This document shows, piece by piece, positions 1 through 6,114 of a DNA stretch of 7,233 bases; positions within the stretch are counted from its first letter, which is position 1, and every line of letters begins with the position of its first letter. The stretch spans positions 1-7,233 of the forward strand of contig JBBSCO010000095.1 of NCBI GenBank assembly GCA_038250235.1, given 5' to 3'. Position numbers and translations under genes: made by a program. The notes beneath the pieces were generated by a model. That model was not told the origin of the DNA and searched no databases. It was given only the letters and a program-made list of their open reading frames with translations. The stretch is from JAAUTS01 sp038250235. GTDB taxonomy: Bacteria; Verrucomicrobiota; Verrucomicrobiia; Methylacidiphilales; JAAUTS01.

Positions 1-618
1 AATCATTCCAATGTCGTTTATACGCGAAGCACTCTTGAAATGCCATTCTTTGCCATTAGACAATTGATTTAAGTTGGATGCGATATATTTCGGAGAGACC
101 TTTCCATCGCTAGTTAAATGGTGCCATAGCATGGCATTCCCCGAATTGTCTATTCCCACAATTTCTGGCTGTGATATCTCCTTCCCATCAACGTCCTTTA
201 TCTTTCTGTTATTTATGTCATATGCGACAGCCGGACCTAGAACGGTTCCATCGGATATTGTTGAAATGAAAATGGGGAGCAGCGGAGGAATTGTCGATAC
301 TGTCAACCCAACTCCAATTCCAGCATCATTGATCGCGGACACCCATCCGAGAGCTATTTCTTTTCCGTCAATGAACGAGATACCCCGCCAATCCGTTCCA
401 TAATAAAAATTTCCTCCCCAGTGACCATCGGAGACGACGACCCACTCGACATAAGCAGCGTATCCCGACACTTCGCTTAGGAGACTCACGGGCTTTCCCC
501 CAATCGAAAACTTAGTAGCATAATAATTATAGTTAATGATATTTGTTCCTGCTGCCATCGTATATTGAGCAAATTCTCCTGACACCCATCCAACGATCTC
601 ACCGGCATTCGAAATCCC
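1..618 (-). repeat. Degenerate HAF-type protein repeats
   Basis: Four degenerate copies of an I-N/S-x-A/S/I-G core followed by a short hydrophobic strand occur in the open left frame, at 618-586, 336-307, 165-124 and 24-1. The first two are about 94 codons apart and the later ones about 50, so a missing or very diverged copy may lie between the first two. DGKEI recurs before the second and third copies. The repeats are visible at protein level only; the DNA is not repeated. Confidence 0.6.
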
Positions 619-720
619 GTCTGCCCCACTCCACGGAACAAAACGCGCGCCTCCCCTTGTGCCGTCGTAATCAAGTTCGTCAAGTTCAAGACTCAACGTA
701 ATGGGAGTCGCTGTTTCACC
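1..720 (-). CDS. HAF-repeat extracellular protein segment (3' part of a broken gene, runs off the left edge)
   Basis: This minus-strand frame has no stop from 816 to position 1. It reads as protein only from about 735 downward; above that it is the out-of-phase shadow of the golvesin-like domain. It contains phrases typical of the HAF family of extracellular repeats: GISNAGEIVGW (618-586), AINDAGIGVG (336-307), EIVGIDNSGNAMLW (165-124) and RINDIGMI (24-1). Each is preceded by a Gly/Asp-rich strand segment, and DGKEI occurs twice. HAF repeats are predicted beta-propeller-like blades of secreted proteins; no catalytic residues are visible. The frame has no good start: the first ATG lies inside a repeat, and a TTG at 696-694 overlaps the upstream stop but lacks a ribosome-binding site. 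I therefore infer that it continues the 1157 gene after a one-base frame change. By hand count G+C is about 46%, lower than the neighbouring genes. The family call is good; whether this is an independent gene is unlikely but open. Confidence 0.7.
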
Positions 721-1157
721 CGGCCCGTGCTGCCCGCCGCGAATGCGTAACTGCCCAAGAGAATCCAGCGCCCGCCGTTGGCACGTTGATTGATCTGGGT
801 GTAATCGGTGCCGCCGTTATGGATGATGTCTACAGGCACGTTCGAGGCAAAGTTCGAGGCTGATGGCCACCACAGGTAAACTTCATACTCCCCGGCTTCG
901 GTCAAAACCGGCGTGAAGGAAACTCTTTTACTCCCTTTTCCCGTATTTCCATCATGCCAGTAGCCGGAGCCGTATTTTTGGGCGTTGCTGGAAGTACTGG
1001 TCCATGCTCCCACCCTCAGAACCCCTGTCGCATCTGCACTGTCCACGACGACACTCTGCTGGGCGCGCAAAGGCATGGACAAAGTCAGCAGCAAGAGGAC
1101 CAATCCACCCAGAATCAGGGAGTGAAAAGATAGGCGTGGAAAAAACTGACATTTCAT
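693..1157 (-). CDS. Exported golvesin/xanthan-lyase-type domain protein, N-terminal part, frame broken at the 3' end
   Basis: The 154-residue frame starts at an ATG at 1157. Residues 1-32 form a signal peptide: a basic start, the Leu-rich core ILGGLVLLLLTL, and a likely SPase I site MPLRA|QQS. Residues 35-147 match a golvesin C-terminal-like (xanthan lyase CBD-like) beta-sandwich: VVVDSADATGV, then GAWTSTS, KYGSGYWHDGNTGKGSK, FTPVLTEAGEYEVYLWWP, ASNVPVDIIHNGG, INQRANGGRWILLGSYAFAAGSTG. The domain normally ends with a strand pair near GYV-ADAVRF. Here it breaks off into RVKQRLPLR and a stop, and the downstream HAF frame, offset by one base, takes over. The domain is found on secreted and surface proteins, often with carbohydrate-active modules. 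The gene is separated from gspD by 347 bases, so it is probably its own transcription unit. No Shine-Dalgarno is visible (upstream sequence is A/T rich). The domain call is firm; the 3' end should be treated as disrupted, by mutation, fusion or sequencing error. Confidence 0.75.
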   Translation of the reverse strand: MKCQFFPRLSFHSLILGGLVLLLLTLSMPLRAQQSVVVDSADATGVLRVGAWTSTSSNAQKYGSGYWHDGNTGKGSKRVSFTPVLTEAGEYEVYLWWPSASNFASNVPVDIIHNGGTDYTQINQRANGGRWILLGSYAFAAGSTGRVKQRLPLR

Positions 1158-1225
1158 GCAGAACTACTTTTTTCAGAAAACAAATGGGATAACAAGTACA
1201 AAACCTTCGGTTTCCCGCTTATTCT

Positions 1226-1240
1226 CTATCAGGGGGATAG
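1226..1240. promoter_or_regulatory. Small inverted repeat upstream of the golvesin-domain gene
   Basis: On the plus strand CTATC-AGGGG-GATAG is a perfect 5-base inverted repeat with a 5-base spacer. It lies about 70 bases before the ATG at 1157, where an operator or a leader hairpin could sit. It is short enough to be chance and no regulator is identifiable. Confidence 0.15.
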
Positions 1241-1403
1241 TTTACACCGTTTAATACGTAAACACTCTTTTATACGCCAAAGCATATGACGCCGAATTGA
1301 CCAGCGTGGGCAACACAGCGAAGGCAAAGGTTGGGCAGGTCTCCAGAGGCGGCTCTATAAAACTCCGGAAAAAGCCCCGAAAGATTTCGCGCCGATCCTT
1401 CAG

Positions 1404-1422
1404 AAAAAACCAAACCGTCTGG
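1404..1422 (-). terminator. Possible weak intrinsic terminator after gspD
   Basis: On the minus strand, about 83 bases past the gspD stop, CCAGA-CGG-TTTGG can fold as a 5-pair stem (one G-T) with a 3-base loop and is followed directly by six T residues. Position and T run fit an operon terminator, but the stem is short and contains few G-C pairs, so this is only a candidate. Confidence 0.3.
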
Positions 1423-1504
1423 GCGTCCAACCTGTTTGATTTTCTATAACCCCTTGCCTGCAAAGCTGTTTTTCTTCCCCAGACTGAAGGACGCAGCCTA
1501 AAAT

Positions 1505-3772
1505 TTAGGGAAGAGCCTGTGCAGGCACCGTGGACTGGGGCTCTTCCTCTTTCACCCGGGGTTTGGTCAAACCCCGGTAAGTGGCAGGTTGTTTTTTCTC
1601 CGTCTTCGCTTTCTTCTTGAGCGAATCGCTGGTCATTTGGGAATGCTCTGAGAAATTACGGGCGTCGGGACCTATCTCGGCTCTACGCTCCTCATTGATG
1701 CTGGCCATGTCCTCTTCCACTTCGCCCCCCACCACCACAGGCTGGATCATGATGATGAGTTCAGTCCGGTTCTTGTCCTTGTTCGTACCTTTGAACAAAT
1801 AACCCAGGATTGGTATGTCCTTAAGTATCGGAATGCCTGTGACGTTGTTGGTGGAATCCTCACTGATGAGTCCCCCTAAAACAATCGTCCCGCGATTGGG
1901 AACGGAGACGGTGGTGTCCACAAACTGGGTGGCGATCGTGGGAATGCTGTTGCCAGAGATCACCCTGTTGCCGACGACACTGTCATTGGTCTGCTTGATC
2001 TTCAGGGTGACTTCGCGGTCGGAATTGATCTGGGGCACCACTTCCAACTTCAATTCAACATCGGTATAATCAATGTTGGAGGTTACGGAGGCCTGATCGC
2101 TGGTGCCGGTATTGAGGGAGGTCAGAGTGCTGCTGGGAACAGCGATACGTTGACCGGAAGAGATGACTGCTCCTTTGTTGTTCTGGGTGTAGATGACAGG
2201 GCGGGAAACAATTTTAAAGCGCGAGGTGGATTCCAAGGCCTGCACGTAATAGTCCAGGGCGGAGCCTATCGCACCATAGACGGTAAGTCCGGAGGCGGCG
2301 TTGGCAAAGGCCCCGGCATTGGTCAGGATTTTGGGGTCAGGTGAAAAAACGGATCCGCCACCCGCAGCCGTGCGGTTGCGGATACTGCCGGCGACCCCGA
2401 AGTCGCCTGAGTTGGAAAATTTCTGGAGTATATCGACCGCAAACTGGCTGTTGCGGCCCACGGTCAACTGGCCGATAACGGTGGAGAGATAAACCTGCAG
2501 TGGTTTCTTATCGAGGCGATCCAGGATGGAGCTGACCTTGTCCAGGCTTTCAGGAGGCCCGATGACAATGATGGAATTGGCCTGTTTGTCGGCAATGAGG
2601 CGGGTCTTGCCCACCATGATGGCCTCAGGTGCTGTATCCTGGTTTTCATTTAACGTGCGTTCCGTGTTGGTGCGACTGCTGTTGCGTGACGTACTCGCAT
2701 TGCGCTGCTGGTTCTGTTGTTGCTGCTGTTGTTGTTGTTGGTTGGCAGTTTTGGCCTGGCCCGACTGGCCGTCTTTGTTTTCCGTCAAAAGTGTTTCCAA
2801 GACAGGCAGGACTTCGCTGGCCATGACATATTTCAAGGGTCTTTCCAAGGGAGCATTCAAGGTGACGGCATTGTCGAATTCCTCAATGAGGCTTTTGATG
2901 TACTCAAAATTGACAGGGCGGGTGATCACCAGGATACGGTTGGTCCGGGCATCAGCCACAAGTTCCACATCCCCTGCCACCAGGCTGCGTTCATTCATGG
3001 AAACCGTCGTTTCTCCCGCTGCTTCAGGGGCAACCACAGGCTGGCCACCGGCAGCGGCCTGGGCCTTGTTTTTCCGGTTTTCTATCAGGTTGGAAATGAC
3101 TTCGGCGACACGGTCGGCATCGGCACGTTGCAGCACCACGAATTTGCTGACGATCTTGGCCGGAGGAACATCGACCAGTTCCTTCAGAGCAACTATCTGC
3201 CGAATGGTGGAGGCATTTTCCGTGACAACAATAGCCTGGGCATGGGGGACGGGCACATATACACCGTATTGCGGGTGTGGAGGAATAGAGTTCTGAAAAA
3301 TCTGTAGGGCTTCATTGGCACTAATGTAGCGCATGGGCATGAAGTAGCTGACAACCTGGTCGCCTCTGGGTAGGTCTGTCAGATTCGCATACACGGGTAC
3401 ACCCTCGCTGCGTGCGGGTTTTCCGGCACCGAGAACTTTGACGGAGTTATCTTCGCCGGGGATCAGGGTTATACCATTCAAGGTGAGAACGGATTCGACC
3501 AAACGGAGGGCCTGGCTTTTGGATATCTCACCGGGTGCGATCAATTTGATGTTGGTGATGTCGGCCAACTGGGCATCACGGATGAGGACTTTGCCGGAAG
3601 TGACTTCATAATAATCCAGAAGGGAAAACAGGCTCCCGCCCGGCATTTGCAGGATCACTTTTTCCTCAGGGTCTGTGACGGGGACCAAAGGGGGCGGGCC
3701 AAAAGTCCCCTGGGCAAAAAGACCGGCAACAAGTGTCAGAAATACAATAGGGAGAGATAAATAAGGTTTCAT
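1505..3772 (-). CDS. gspD: Type II secretion system secretin GspD
   Basis: GspD forms the multimeric outer-membrane channel through which folded proteins leave the periplasm. The 755 residues show a signal peptide (1 to about 20, ending GLFA|QG), an N0 domain (about 38-116), the N1/N2/N3 ring domains (about 139-204, 207-302 and 311-422) and the secretin barrel (about 425-680). Each N domain ends in the usual I-V hydrophobic strand plus helix, such as AQAIVVTENASTIRQIVALKELVD and TNRILVITRPVNFEYIKSLIEEFD. The secretin signature is clear at residues 624-679: VPNRGTIVLGGLI, then TGIPILKDIPILGYLF and RTELIIMIQP. The N3 domain carries a Gln/Asn/Ser-rich insert (about 332-385) with nine consecutive Gln. 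A charged, probably disordered tail of about 75 residues follows the barrel; this is where pilotin-binding S-domains sit in other GspDs. The start ATG overlaps the upstream gene's stop (ATGA), which implies coupled translation. A pilus PilQ is less likely given the pseudopilin genes upstream. Confidence 0.96.
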   Translation of the reverse strand: MKPYLSLPIVFLTLVAGLFAQGTFGPPPLVPVTDPEEKVILQMPGGSLFSLLDYYEVTSGKVLIRDAQLADITNIKLIAPGEISKSQALRLVESVLTLNGITLIPGEDNSVKVLGAGKPARSEGVPVYANLTDLPRGDQVVSYFMPMRYISANEALQIFQNSIPPHPQYGVYVPVPHAQAIVVTENASTIRQIVALKELVDVPPAKIVSKFVVLQRADADRVAEVISNLIENRKNKAQAAAGGQPVVAPEAAGETTVSMNERSLVAGDVELVADARTNRILVITRPVNFEYIKSLIEEFDNAVTLNAPLERPLKYVMASEVLPVLETLLTENKDGQSGQAKTANQQQQQQQQQNQQRNASTSRNSSRTNTERTLNENQDTAPEAIMVGKTRLIADKQANSIIVIGPPESLDKVSSILDRLDKKPLQVYLSTVIGQLTVGRNSQFAVDILQKFSNSGDFGVAGSIRNRTAAGGGSVFSPDPKILTNAGAFANAASGLTVYGAIGSALDYYVQALESTSRFKIVSRPVIYTQNNKGAVISSGQRIAVPSSTLTSLNTGTSDQASVTSNIDYTDVELKLEVVPQINSDREVTLKIKQTNDSVVGNRVISGNSIPTIATQFVDTTVSVPNRGTIVLGGLISEDSTNNVTGIPILKDIPILGYLFKGTNKDKNRTELIIMIQPVVVGGEVEEDMASINEERRAEIGPDARNFSEHSQMTSDSLKKKAKTEKKQPATYRGLTKPRVKEEEPQSTVPAQALP
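2714..2740 (-). repeat. CAA/CAG codon run encoding poly-Gln in the GspD N3 insert
   Basis: Nine Gln codons in a row (CAA x4, CAG x2, CAA x2, CAG), flanked by Asn codons and two more Gln, encode residues 345-353 of GspD. They lie inside the low-complexity insert that interrupts the N3 domain. The trinucleotide tract is a potential slippage site; changes by whole codons would keep the frame. Confidence 0.85.
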
Positions 3773-4308
3773 TTGGGTGGATTCTGGCTTGGACTTGGAA
3801 TGATGATACGTCGAACGGGGCTTGATTTCAAAGGACGGGGAGGATGGCCCACCTGAATGCGATTGGGGGCCACAACTGGCATGACAGGCATTTGTGGTGC
3901 CGCTTGCGAGTGGGTCTGCTTCAAGAAAGACATGTCATAGCCAAGGGTGGAGACCTCTCCCCCTTTTTTGAGGGTGACGACCACATCTTTAAGTTCATTG
4001 CCGGTTTCCAATTTTTCCACTTGGATTCCCTCTGCTCCCGGTTCGGAAGAAAGAAAAAAACGTTGTTTACTTTCTTTATCGAAGACCGAGACGTAGTTTT
4101 TCTGCCCAATTTTCAAAATGCCAGTCAAGGCCAGATTCCGGGCAAAACCGCCTTGAACTTCTTCTGCCACGGAAGACAAGGTAAAAGGGGATTTTTTCCA
4201 AAGCGGCTCATAACGATCCGGAGAATATCCCCTGGGAATCACGGCATCTTCTGCCTGGCAGAAAATCGGACTCAAGGCCAAAAACAAAACAAGGAGGCAG
4301 GGTTTCAT
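3769..4308 (-). CDS. gspC: GspC/PilP-like periplasmic T2SS component
   Basis: This 179-residue protein begins with a short signal or anchor sequence (1-19, LLVLFLALSPIFCQA|ED). A linker with a PLWKKSPF motif follows (residues 36-42). Residues about 55-127 are beta-rich and resemble the homology region of GspC/PilP: LALTGILKIGQKNYVSVFD, then a processed-ligand strand, a KLETG turn, LKDVVVTLKKGGEVSTLGY. The last 45 residues are a Pro-rich basic tail. In the family the homology region contacts the N0 domain of the secretin and couples the inner-membrane platform to the channel. The placement between gspM and gspD, overlapping gspD by four bases, supports this role. It lacks the cytoplasmic N-terminus and the C-terminal PDZ or coiled coil of classical GspC, so PilP-like is an equally fair name. 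Cys17 does not sit in a good lipobox. It starts 35 bases after gspM without a visible Shine-Dalgarno. The role is inferred from fold pattern and position. Confidence 0.6.
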   Translation of the reverse strand: MKPCLLVLFLALSPIFCQAEDAVIPRGYSPDRYEPLWKKSPFTLSSVAEEVQGGFARNLALTGILKIGQKNYVSVFDKESKQRFFLSSEPGAEGIQVEKLETGNELKDVVVTLKKGGEVSTLGYDMSFLKQTHSQAAPQMPVMPVVAPNRIQVGHPPRPLKSSPVRRIIIPSPSQNPPK

Positions 4309-4343
4309 GATACGGTTTAGTCAGTCAGTGAGAAATGGGTGCG

Positions 4344-4868
4344 TCAGGGAAGGGCATACCAACGGGCCACCGTCAGAGTGCAAATCACCTTGGGGGGTTC
4401 CGCGTCACTTTTCAAAGTCAAACTGGTTATGGCCTGGAAACGTTCTGGATCCTGCAACCCGGCCAGCCATTTGGAAACGGAATCCAGCCTCCCCTTCACT
4501 TCCAACTGAACCGCAACTTCGCGATAATAAGCCGTAGTCCGGGGATCTTTCAATTGCTGACTGCCAATGGTAATATTTTGTTGCCGGGCTCCCTGTTGAA
4601 GACTTTCCAGTAGTTTGGCAGATTCCTGCCCGTCCGTCTGGGATTTTGGCTGTTTTTCATCCAACCAGGCTTTGCGTTTCAACCACAGGTCTCCATCGGC
4701 CAGCCAGGCCCGGGCTTCCAGTTGCTCCAAACGCAAAGCCACCAGTTTTTTCTGGAGCAGTTTCTTTTGCTTGATCAGAAAGTTCACGGCAAAGGCATTG
4801 GCCACGACAAAGACCAACGCCAGGAAAATCAGGGTAAGTCGACGCTCACTGTTTGTCAGCTGTCGCAT
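4344..4868 (-). CDS. gspM: GspM/PilO-like inner-membrane platform protein
   Basis: The 174-residue protein has a short basic cytoplasmic N-terminus (1-10), one transmembrane helix (about 11-32, LTLIFLALVFVVANAFAVNFLI), a Lys/Leu/Glu-rich coiled coil (about 34-58) and a periplasmic alpha/beta domain (about 85-174). The later part, AVQLEVKGRLDSVSKWLAGLQD then FQAITSLTLKS and VICTLTVARWY, is the beta-alpha-beta pattern of the ferredoxin-like fold shared by GspM, PilO and EpsM. GspM partners GspL and GspC in the platform that passes ATPase motion to the pseudopilus. The start ATG (4868) lies inside the end of gspL (23-base overlap in another frame), so translation is probably coupled. Sequence identity in this family is low, so the call rests on topology and position between gspL and the gspC-like gene. 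Confidence 0.75.
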   Translation of the reverse strand: MRQLTNSERRLTLIFLALVFVVANAFAVNFLIKQKKLLQKKLVALRLEQLEARAWLADGDLWLKRKAWLDEKQPKSQTDGQESAKLLESLQQGARQQNITIGSQQLKDPRTTAYYREVAVQLEVKGRLDSVSKWLAGLQDPERFQAITSLTLKSDAEPPKVICTLTVARWYALP

Positions 4869-6114
4869 AGCTGCGTTTCCCTTCTATCTGGAATTGGGCG
4901 GAGTCATTGGGCAAGAGCTTGGGAGGTGGCATTTCCCACTGGTAACCGGAAAGATCTTCACCCTTTTTCATGTCCTGCAAAAACTGGAAAGCGGCGGCGG
5001 AGCTTTTGGCCTCACCGGTCATCAAAACTTTGGTTCCCACCTGGTCAAAGGTAACCAGCCTGACCCCATCCTCGGGTAAGCGGCGGGTGCAGCGGAACAG
5101 CATTTCAATGGGATAGGTTTCAGGGAGAATACTAAGTTCCATGGCTTCCCAACGCAAGGCGGTAGTGCGGATGGTTTGCACCTCCTCTTCATGTGTAGCC
5201 AGGTCATTTTCCAGCTTATTCCTGTCCCAGGCCAACCAACCAAGTTGGCCCAGGATCAGAGCCGCCATCAATAGATAAGCGCCTGCAACCCAGTAAGCGA
5301 TACCACGGGTCCGTGCATTTTTTTTCTGTTTTTCCCTAACCTGCCGGACAGAAAACGGAGTCAGCGGATGCGGGGCAGCGGGCACGACAGGATCCTGTCG
5401 TGGTTGCAACGAGCAAGAGACCCCAAGAGCGCGTCCCAGATTATCCAGTTCACCCCGGTGGAAATTCCCGTAAGCCACAATCCCGAAGCCCTCGGTGGTA
5501 ATTCCCTCCGATTGAAGCTGGAGCCTGGCGCAGAGAGCTTCCTGGATCACAGAAGTATCCAAGGAGATGCTTTTTAGACTTTGAGCATAAACAATCTCCG
5601 GGCCTGCCGTGAAAACCATGGTCTGCTGCCCCAGTTCTTTCCATAGAACAAGACGATCCGCAGGCAGTCGCAAGAAATCCGAGGAAAGGAAGTACTTGGA
5701 TATCCCCTTAAAACAATTTTCCTGCGGGTAAGTTTCCGACAAGATACTTATGGAAACAAGACAGCGGCCTGCTTCCTCACGGACAACACGGTAATCCATC
5801 ACGGTTCCCTCACGTGATCCTGACAACAATCCCTTGCGTTCCAACTGCATCCAGACCATTTCCGCCATGAGCGTTCGATCGGTCGTGGTCAACCACAACG
5901 GGAAAATCGTAACGTATTGCATGGGAATTCCCACCACGGAAGACCCATTCAGACGGCCAGCCAGTGCCTTCAGTTCACCCTGCTCTTCACAGGCAGCCGG
6001 CGAGCCGGGCTTTCCGGCCCACAACTCCCAACTGCTTTCCGCAGGCAACAAAAGGCGGAATCCTTCCGTCTTTTTGGCTTTAGCCAACCCGGGAGCTTTT
6101 AATATTCGATCCAT
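4846..6114 (-). CDS. gspL: Type II secretion system protein GspL (actin-like domain plus membrane anchor)
   Basis: GspL recruits the ATPase GspE to the inner membrane. The 422 residues divide into a cytoplasmic part (1 to about 255) with alternating strands and helices in the manner of the PilM/GspL actin-like domain, a Pro-rich linker (about 240-254) and a strongly basic stretch (REKQKKNARTR). A single transmembrane helix follows (271-296, beginning GIAYWVAGAYLLM), then a coiled coil (297-325) and a periplasmic ferredoxin-like domain (about 330-412) similar to PilN. The basic stretch before the helix obeys the positive-inside rule. No intact nucleotide-binding motif is evident, as is usual for GspL. 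The start ATG lies 16 bases inside the end of gspK in another frame. It would correspond to fused PilM and PilN of the pilus system. The N-terminal half is divergent, so the call depends on topology and context as well as on sequence. Confidence 0.83.
   Translation of the reverse strand: MDRILKAPGLAKAKKTEGFRLLLPAESSWELWAGKPGSPAACEEQGELKALAGRLNGSSVVGIPMQYVTIFPLWLTTTDRTLMAEMVWMQLERKGLLSGSREGTVMDYRVVREEAGRCLVSISILSETYPQENCFKGISKYFLSSDFLRLPADRLVLWKELGQQTMVFTAGPEIVYAQSLKSISLDTSVIQEALCARLQLQSEGITTEGFGIVAYGNFHRGELDNLGRALGVSCSLQPRQDPVVPAAPHPLTPFSVRQVREKQKKNARTRGIAYWVAGAYLLMAALILGQLGWLAWDRNKLENDLATHEEEVQTIRTTALRWEAMELSILPETYPIEMLFRCTRRLPEDGVRLVTFDQVGTKVLMTGEAKSSAAAFQFLQDMKKGEDLSGYQWEMPPPKLLPNDSAQFQIEGKRSYATADKQ

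Larger units (their letters stand above)
1158..1504. other. Intergenic region between the T2SS operon and the golvesin-domain gene
   Basis: No convincing gene lies in these 347 bases. A 70-codon minus-strand frame (1463-1251) begins with TTG, has no ribosome-binding site and resembles no family I know, so I treat it as chance. The region should hold the end of the gspJKLMCD transcript and the promoter of the 1157 gene. A weak hairpin followed by a T run lies at 1404-1422 and a short inverted repeat at 1226-1240. The 100 bases before the 1157 ATG are A/T rich, but I could not assign convincing -35/-10 boxes. Confidence 0.6.

Noticed and set aside
74..403. 109-codon plus-strand frame at the left edge
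   Set aside because: It begins at TTG and lies opposite the HAF-repeat frame, which has clear family motifs.
486..689. 67-codon minus-strand frame just after the golvesin stop
   Set aside because: It starts at TTG, is out of phase with the HAF frame and overlaps its first repeat; no similarity to anything known.
725..760. Programmed -1 ribosomal frameshift joining the golvesin and HAF frames
   Set aside because: No X XXY YYZ slippery heptamer in the right phase and no internal Shine-Dalgarno; mutation, fusion or sequencing error explains it better.
1251..1463. 70-codon minus-strand frame between gspD and the golvesin-domain gene
   Set aside because: TTG start, no ribosome-binding site, no recognisable motif, and it overlaps the candidate terminator. 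A small unknown gene cannot be fully excluded.
1158..1504. tRNA, small RNA or CRISPR in the intergenic region
   Set aside because: No cloverleaf, no repeat-spacer pattern and no strong structured element visible on either strand.
2526..3296. 256-codon plus-strand frame opposite gspD
   Set aside because: It is antisense to the secretin, rich in Ser/Arg/Thr and poly-Cys (the antisense of poly-Gln), with no domain I recognise. The minus-strand frame is unmistakably GspD.
3844..4320. 158-codon plus-strand frame opposite the gspC-like gene
   Set aside because: Shadow of the minus-strand gene; His/Phe/Gly-rich composition without any recognisable motif.
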